NCBI GenBank assembly: GCA_026122915.1
Contig: JAGIXO010000058.1
Span: 1-9,927, forward strand
From: Candidatus Electronema nielsenii
GTDB lineage: Bacteria > Desulfobacterota > Desulfobulbia > Desulfobulbales > Desulfobulbaceae
DNA: 9,927 nt
Reading direction: 5' to 3'
Every line of letters starts with the position of its first letter. Within the stretch, counting starts at the first letter, position 1. A model generated the notes under the pieces. It did not search any database. It worked only from the letters and a program-made list of their open reading frames with translations, and was not told the origin of the DNA. The position numbers and the translations under genes are program-made. Positions 7,701-9,927 of this stretch are shown piece by piece.

Positions 7701-8232
7701 CAGCATAGGTCTCTCCATTCTGCCATTTTCCAAGGGGAAGAGCCTCTCCGTTCTTCCATCTTCCAATAGGAAGAATTTTTTTCCATGTCACCGCGCCCTT
7801 GTCTATCTCGTCGGAGAAGGATGCCGGGCTTGCCATGGAGGTGCCGCCGTCCCCGTCAACCTCCCAGACGATGCCGTTCATGTACACCCGCTTGTTGCCT
7901 GTAATAGGGTCAGGATATGTTGTGCTGTTCTGCCACGGCGGATACCCTTCTGTCCATTTGTACCACGTATCGCTCTCGAAATACCCTGAGTAAACCTTCC
8001 CGCTGCTGTAGGTGTCATCAAAGCAGAAGGCACCGTCCTCGCTGTAGGCCGAATCAAGCATTGAGCCGGAGTTATCCAGTACCATCAGTAGGTTAGGTTT
8101 TGCGCCGGAGGTGAGAAAGGGAGGTATGCCCTGCCCTTGCCTGCACACATCAGTCGTTTCGCTGGCAAAGCCCACAACATTTGCCAGTAGCAGCCACACG
8201 CCTGTTAAAAAAAATAGGGCGGTTCTTTTCAT
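1708..8232 (-). CDS. pilY1: PilY1-family type IV pilus tip-associated adhesin with inserted carbohydrate-binding-like modules
   Basis: PilY1 proteins are exported, sit at the tip of type IV pili with the minor pilins, and act in adhesion, surface sensing and pilus dynamics. This one has 2174 residues, much longer than the roughly 1160 of Pseudomonas aeruginosa PilY1. It starts with a Sec signal peptide (residues 1 to about 23, hydrophobic core FFLTGVWLLLANVVGFA). A von Willebrand A-like part follows: metal-site motif DNSGS (53-57), the threonine loop WTPLAEA (838-844) and LVISEGE (898-904). Between the first two lie three CBM5/12-like modules (100-267) and a long cysteine-rich stretch. The conserved PilY1 C-terminal domain, a beta-propeller in known structures, covers about 1367-2010 with the signature RNMIYFGANDGMLHAVNGG. 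EF-hand/dockerin-like loops occur at 1253-1264, 1345-1353, 1776-1787 and 1788-1796. About fifty cysteines but no CxxCH heme motif suggest a disulfide-rich periplasmic or surface protein. The start at 8232 is preceded by AGGGAGA; the in-frame ATG at 8310 lies inside pilX. It is the last gene of the operon. The family call is firm; the ligand is unknown. Confidence 0.95.
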   Translation of the reverse strand: MKRTALFFLTGVWLLLANVVGFASETTDVCRQGQGIPPFLTSGAKPNLLMVLDNSGSMLDSAYSEDGAFCFDDTYSSGKVYSGYFESDTWYKWTEGYPPWQNSTTYPDPITGNKRVYMNGIVWEVDGDGGTSMASPASFSDEIDKGAVTWKKILPIGRWKNGEALPLGKWQNGETYAVNDFVWSGPQLYKAKTAGKSEDTVTTDGIDFNKATGVTWEAVDSTWLPGKPYAAKSIVSYRGMLYETASGGTSSSSATGLYDDTLTWKRVDEGSFASATNQSTACSSASGAEIAYYIEDTLCMKIDTSKTPNRVTSFAAKGKLLNWAMASKFDVEKKILTGGKHNYFHKNNKEGFLVSENRGCAGSRTIKQLAVKVGNINSPSTLNTTKYLSFGVRGSRHKDAPVYEDRIDSTDDTGRLEVLAVTASGYSMSADCQAAIAKIAKNDGDLNGTQNVIENCTQSFSPPGSKIDDMRPALNHTLQACWQKDGIKTKFTSIVNACWSLYTGNKVGNVKPLRPYAPYELRPADGGAYICYGVYDSGIENPDRVGYVGRVWNSLGSGGTVACLPLKMSDLGIGSTICNGIGGAGQEICYWDDGPAKSTISEKPKYNSDNNQVYICTGGYTTTGSKKGQCKTWQPRYITSPGGALYTNDPKCGVSGGSTTGEDWEIPAWAGENNPSDTNGIALAIKDYCDSLRVPEVIDPSDAAGKTSTTGGMPALLRDSELSAFFGGQDPLLTMKGFIQQSKRPAGVVHNVAQELRLGVMSFRYVGAKTECDQPSTNSKLEKYCPLNNRDGAELLAPLEWGADVQNENDPTYPDNNNKKQHVHDLAEAINGIRATSWTPLAEAVYEALGYYTQNSKFCLNCTERDANGFCSDKPGNCLDFPTDNDPVLYSCQDNHMLVISEGESTADINAAVKLFAEYDNTPEDNTNKMSYFLSKDRPEECEGSSDPENLKGDNDGTGSGQEVCGDDLYSSPYLDNITWWGSNSLPLYKKRCVPVDGKQKEKQKISTYLVTTGSLVNSGAGECNPVTLMTNAATNGGTALLQGENPQDLEANLYAALDDILSRASAGSAASVISSSRSGSGAVYQAVFWPRTEDSTGNKLTWVGDVHALFINSDGLMYEDTPNPPSDPKQNGRLDETGTDKDKRVIFYFSPNVNRTRACYDIDGYMKGPDGTTGTADDFQCPGDTDEKKGELQNDWATTGCTKSPKAPCAEIHCIPKVDCANTQVVNYLWSANDKLAAMTEPNKRKIFTWNDFNNDGIVNDGETFVLQPGTDWAGLNDKVSGDRGSMTEDFLSKADRYHFVTKQGEDDEVYTQNAMDALISWLQGLDPQLPVDAGGKKINEVTDVNFNGRLDKQLRSRKFNGTTWRLGDVIHSTPMVVAKPAEAYHYIYRDPTYNNFVKRWENRRNMIYFGANDGMLHAVNGGFYFNNQFCCTDKLTSEGACQVPPVNGVCASGTLSGLGEEMWAYVPYNLQPHLKCLAGEFYAHKYYVDHRPRIFDVQIFQEEAACANVTAPGCIHPGGWGTILVGSMRFGGAPILASELNEMSSDKRQFTSSFFILDVTNPDAEKPVLLGEMTQMLDNAGNKIYADMGYTTSSPAMVIMRDGGAGAAYTKWYLVMGNGPKDLDGSNNQQGKLAVLPLERLAGALTWSGGRPNTVSSAKNAFRILNHEPAATATSDDDKGCGAECGIFSVSGTPVSFISDIISVDYNIDLSAVNESPQLGSRYRTDAVYFGTVDGSGFKPYPASYLSGLPDQYYWNGGGRVLRLVTKMLKFDEDSDSTGTLDSSEDVNQNGVLDKIAETMSKPSDWKNMWSNGDPLRLLADVKMPVIAAPSIGYDNQNYWIYAGTGRFFHENDKTDDGWCLDTTCNSETSRSKMSMFGFKEPLKNTATDFTGWDALAVPPNSLTVDCADSLMTWGEIVWNVNTKTNADLPLSSDPALDSTSTPLAAGSRGLMQTDKILVGSETGYLYCYKCDSKYSCTQESDAICFPGTSSTDKGPVWDAEKEQYTFEKLKNYIVGTGCGSSNAATGIDGWYRDFHDSRERNLGSSALLGGLLTYTTYQPSNDKCRAEGESFLHGVHFQTGTAWVKTVFGTVGHPSGLIEDGEIVMDKLSLGRGLSETPSITGSGGEGEDSHEAKAFIQTSTGEIIEVTQKNLPFNNTRSGRLNWTDRCSDE
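7432..7935 (-). repeat. Three tandem CBM5/12-like modules inside PilY1
   Basis: Residues 100-153, 170-219 and 223-267 of PilY1 share one pattern: an initial Trp, an aromatic Tyr, a Val followed by a short turn with Gly, then a Tyr or Trp-rich strand (IVWEV, QLYKA, MLYET), a Gly-Thr/Ser-rich loop, and a closing TWKKI, TWEAV or TWKRV. This is the layout of the small chitin/cellulose-binding modules of the CBM5/12 type, which bind through exposed Trp and Tyr. The similarity is judged by eye. Sugar binding is inference. Confidence 0.6.
7712..7773 (-). repeat. 33-base tandem duplication inside pilY1
   Basis: Two 29-base copies (7712-7740 and 7745-7773) match at 24 positions, with a period of 33 bases. 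They encode LPIGRWKNGEA (residues 154-164) and LPLGKWQNGET (165-175), the linker between the first and second CBM-like modules and the start of the second. The period is exactly 11 codons, so the duplication keeps the reading frame. Confidence 0.8.
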
Positions 8233-8240
8233 GATGTCGA

Positions 8241-8247
8241 TCTCCCT
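8241..8247 (-). promoter_or_regulatory. Ribosome binding site that fixes the pilY1 start
   Basis: On the minus strand AGGGAGA lies 8 bases before the ATG at 8232, within the 26-base gap after the pilX stop. The following protein begins with a good signal peptide, which confirms this start over the longer frame opening at 8310. Confidence 0.75.
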
Positions 8248-8258
8248 ATGAGTTCTTT

Positions 8259-8942
8259 CTAATAATTGCAAGCATTTTCCAAGCCAAGGACATGGCCGTA
8301 CTTCACGCAAATTAATGATTCACTGCTGTTTCTGCCTAACTGCTGCACCTTGATGTCATACACCAACGTAGCACCGCCGGTGCCAAGCCCCTTTGCAAGA
8401 CCTTCATAACCGGCCGCCATCTGAATTGCCGAACCAGCCGTCAGCTTGGTGCTGCCGCCGATTTTGATATTCGCATGGGGCTGACTGTTTGTCATCCCTT
8501 CGTTAAAAACATTTTCGTCTGTTCCCGTTAAAACAGCAGGAAAAACAATGTCTCGGTCGCTGTTGTTCGGATTATTGACTGTGCCATCCTCAGCATAGTT
8601 CCGCCAGAATCCGAGAGAATCAGTATCAATGAAGACATGGCAGGGCCGATTTGGATTTTCAGGATCGCATCCAGCTACGCCCCGCAGTTTCATTCCATTG
8701 GCATTGCTCTCAAACCCCCGGCAGGCGATGCTCTGCTCCAGCACTTCGGCGGCAAGCTCCGTCACCGCATCTGCCGCGTAAAATGTCTGCTTGTGGAGGC
8801 GGTCGTTCATGGCGATCTGCCATTCTATGGAGGTATTCCTGTTTACAGCAATACCCAGCATGGTTAGCACCAGCAGGATGAGCAATGACGCGACCAGCAC
8901 GAATCCTTCTTCTTTCTTTTTTTCTTTTCGTCGTCTTTCCAT
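8259..8942 (-). CDS. pilX: PilX-like minor pilin / pilus assembly protein
   Basis: This 227-residue protein has a Lys/Arg-rich leader (MERRRKEKKKEEG) followed by the hydrophobic helix FVLVASLLILLVLTMLGIAV (residues 14-33), then NRNTSIEWQIAMNDRLHKQTF and YAADAVTE. This is the typical PilX N-terminal domain, including the conserved AADA segment. Cleavage would be at Gly13/Phe14. The Glu usually found at mature position 5 of type IV pilins is an Ala here, a departure I believe also occurs in other PilX/GspK-like minor pilins. The rest is a globular domain with a few cysteines (Cys82, Cys99, Cys109 and two near the C-terminus). It sits 15 bases after pilV and 26 bases before pilY1, so it should join the same tip complex that primes pilus assembly and displays PilY1. 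The start has GGGGA upstream on the minus strand. The leader is encoded by a long purine-only, A-rich run. Confidence 0.88.
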   Translation of the reverse strand: MERRRKEKKKEEGFVLVASLLILLVLTMLGIAVNRNTSIEWQIAMNDRLHKQTFYAADAVTELAAEVLEQSIACRGFESNANGMKLRGVAGCDPENPNRPCHVFIDTDSLGFWRNYAEDGTVNNPNNSDRDIVFPAVLTGTDENVFNEGMTNSQPHANIKIGGSTKLTAGSAIQMAAGYEGLAKGLGTGGATLVYDIKVQQLGRNSSESLICVKYGHVLGLENACNY

Positions 8943-8957
8943 GTTTTCCCCGCCGGT

Positions 8958-9440
8958 TTATTCAGAATCTTTTGCATTCTGCTTTATATAGTTGAATATG
9001 GCAACTTCCTGTTCGCTGCCGCCAATTTTGTCCACGGTGACGGTGATCCGCAGATGCTTCGGCTTCTGCTCGTTTTTTTCTGGAGCATCTTTAATATCTG
9101 TCAGAGTGCAGTCTCTTGCGACCGACCAGTACACAGTATAAATAGGAGGGATGCCAGAACCAGAAGGGTCTGCTTTTTTATTGTCAGCAGCCAAACTGCT
9201 CCAGTCAGATAAAGAAGAACAGGTTCCAGTAACATTCATTTTCGGATCAGTGTAATCCAATCCGAGCAGCTGCTCCACTTGATTCATCGCCCACGTGGAG
9301 CCAATTGTAATTCTGTTGGCAACAAAATTATTTTTAATAGCAGCTGCCTGCATTCCGAAAAGACCAAGGATGCCTATAGTAAAAATTGCCATCGCAATGA
9401 GAGTTTCGATCAGAGTGAAACCATTTTGCCTGTTGTTCAT
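8958..9440 (-). CDS. pilV: PilV-like type IV minor pilin
   Basis: The 160-residue product begins MNNRQNG followed by FTLIETLIAMAIFTIGILGL, a textbook class III prepilin signal with Gly7, N-methylated Phe at +1, Glu at +5 and a hydrophobic alpha-helix. It should be cut and methylated by PilD. The IFTIGILGLFGMQ stretch and the following AAAIKNNFVANRI are characteristic of PilV. Two cysteines (in GTCSS and ARDCTL) could form a disulfide in the globular part, which ends EVAIFNYIKQ. The start at 9440 overlaps the pilW stop as ATGA, which suggests translational coupling; the upstream in-frame ATG at 9518 is inside pilW and would put 26 extra residues before the signal. PilV works with PilW and PilX in the minor-pilin complex that initiates fibres. 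Confidence 0.9.
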   Translation of the reverse strand: MNNRQNGFTLIETLIAMAIFTIGILGLFGMQAAAIKNNFVANRITIGSTWAMNQVEQLLGLDYTDPKMNVTGTCSSLSDWSSLAADNKKADPSGSGIPPIYTVYWSVARDCTLTDIKDAPEKNEQKPKHLRITVTVDKIGGSEQEVAIFNYIKQNAKDSE

Positions 9441-9927
9441 TGCTGCACCGCCATATTTCGCAATTGAATTGTGGTGATAAGCAGCCTGCGATGATAGTTG
9501 TCGTTCGCTGGCCCCCAAGTGTGCCCGATGTCTAACGTGTGCTGAATGCTGTCTGTATATTTTTGATCAGGATACGTTGAACGCACCAGTATGGCTATCT
9601 GGACATAACGAATTTCTTTCAAAGAGGAAGTGGTCGCTAAGTTTTTATTGAGGTATTTTATCAGAAAATCATCTACTCCGTATGCTATCGGCATAGAGCT
9701 TGCACCATTCATATCTTCATCTCTGGTTAAATGCAACTCTTTTTCATCTTTTTTAAATTCAATAGTTATCTTGTAATCTTTGTAATCACTACCTTTCTTG
9801 TCTAAATTGCAAGCATTGAAAACCATTTTGTTGTCTTCCGCTGTTATTATTTTACTGCCCCATGCGCATGCGCTCTCATAATCTGGATTATATCCGACCA
9901 TCCTTATATCTCTTCCGAGAAAATCAA
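9437..9927 (-). CDS. pilW: PilW-like minor pilin, C-terminal part (5' end outside the window)
   Basis: The open frame runs to the right edge and its N-terminus, with the expected prepilin signal, is not in the window. The visible 162 residues start DFLGRDIRMVGYNPDYESAC, matching the conserved PilW stretch in which a RD-R-GY segment follows the N-terminal helix. They end HRRLLITTIQLRNMAVQQ, the usual PilW C-terminal strand with RN. The ATG at 9901 is an internal Met, not a start, because RDIR just upstream is in frame and conserved. Two cysteines in the visible part may pair. The stop TGA overlaps the pilV ATG by 4 bases. It acts with PilV, PilX and PilY1 in pilus priming. Confidence 0.85.
   Translation of the reverse strand, partial: DFLGRDIRMVGYNPDYESACAWGSKIITAEDNKMVFNACNLDKKGSDYKDYKITIEFKKDEKELHLTRDEDMNGASSMPIAYGVDDFLIKYLNKNLATTSSLKEIRYVQIAILVRSTYPDQKYTDSIQHTLDIGHTWGPANDNYHRRLLITTIQLRNMAVQQ

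Noticed and set aside
7198..7989. Plus-strand open frame of 263 codons opposite the CBM-like region
   Set aside because: It is antisense to pilY1. The minus-strand frame carries clear repeats and domain motifs, while this one shows none.
8233..8310. Longer pilY1 start at 8310 within pilX
   Set aside because: It would put 26 non-hydrophobic residues before a good signal peptide, and AGGGAGA marks the start at 8232.
1..9927. CRISPR array, insertion sequence or tRNA
   Set aside because: No regularly spaced repeats, no transposase frame with terminal inverted repeats, and no cloverleaf-like sequence were found by reading either strand.

Overview
The window reads as a chromosomal segment of a Gram-negative, sulfate-metabolising deltaproteobacterium (Desulfobacterota). 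The main evidence is a dissimilatory-type sulfate adenylyltransferase (sat) beside a type IV pilus minor-pilin/PilY1 operon. The Sat sequence resembles those of the Desulfobulbales, and cable bacteria are possible, but this is a family-level impression and not a search result. All recognised genes are on the minus strand. I see no mobile element, tRNA, rRNA or CRISPR array.

Right to left, in the direction of transcription: pilW enters the window already in progress (9927 to 9437). It overlaps pilV by 4 bases (ATGA). pilX follows after 15 bases, and then pilY1 after 26 bases, a 6.5-kb gene for a secreted protein of 2174 residues. A strong hairpin just past the pilY1 stop (1651-1685) ends this unit. 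W, V and X carry, or are expected to carry, class III prepilin N-termini. They should form the priming tip complex of a type IV pilus that presents the large PilY1 adhesin or mechanosensor. The operon promoter lies outside the window.

A second unit then begins: a sigma70-like promoter (1596-1623), a leader of roughly 90 bases with a small hairpin, a good ribosome binding site and sat, closed by a perfect-stem terminator at 134-166. The left 130 bases hold nothing I can name.

Two points stand out. First, sat has lost one base near position 344: the reading frame ends early at 294, while the missing conserved C-terminus is fully present in the next frame down to 220. This is either an assembly error or a real C-terminal lesion. 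Second, the von Willebrand A-like domain of PilY1 is interrupted right after its metal-binding motif by three tandem modules resembling chitin/cellulose-binding CBM5/12 repeats, with a recent-looking 33-base tandem duplication between two of them. That makes this PilY1 a candidate polysaccharide-binding pilus-tip adhesin. Otherwise the region is a fairly ordinary core-genome arrangement.
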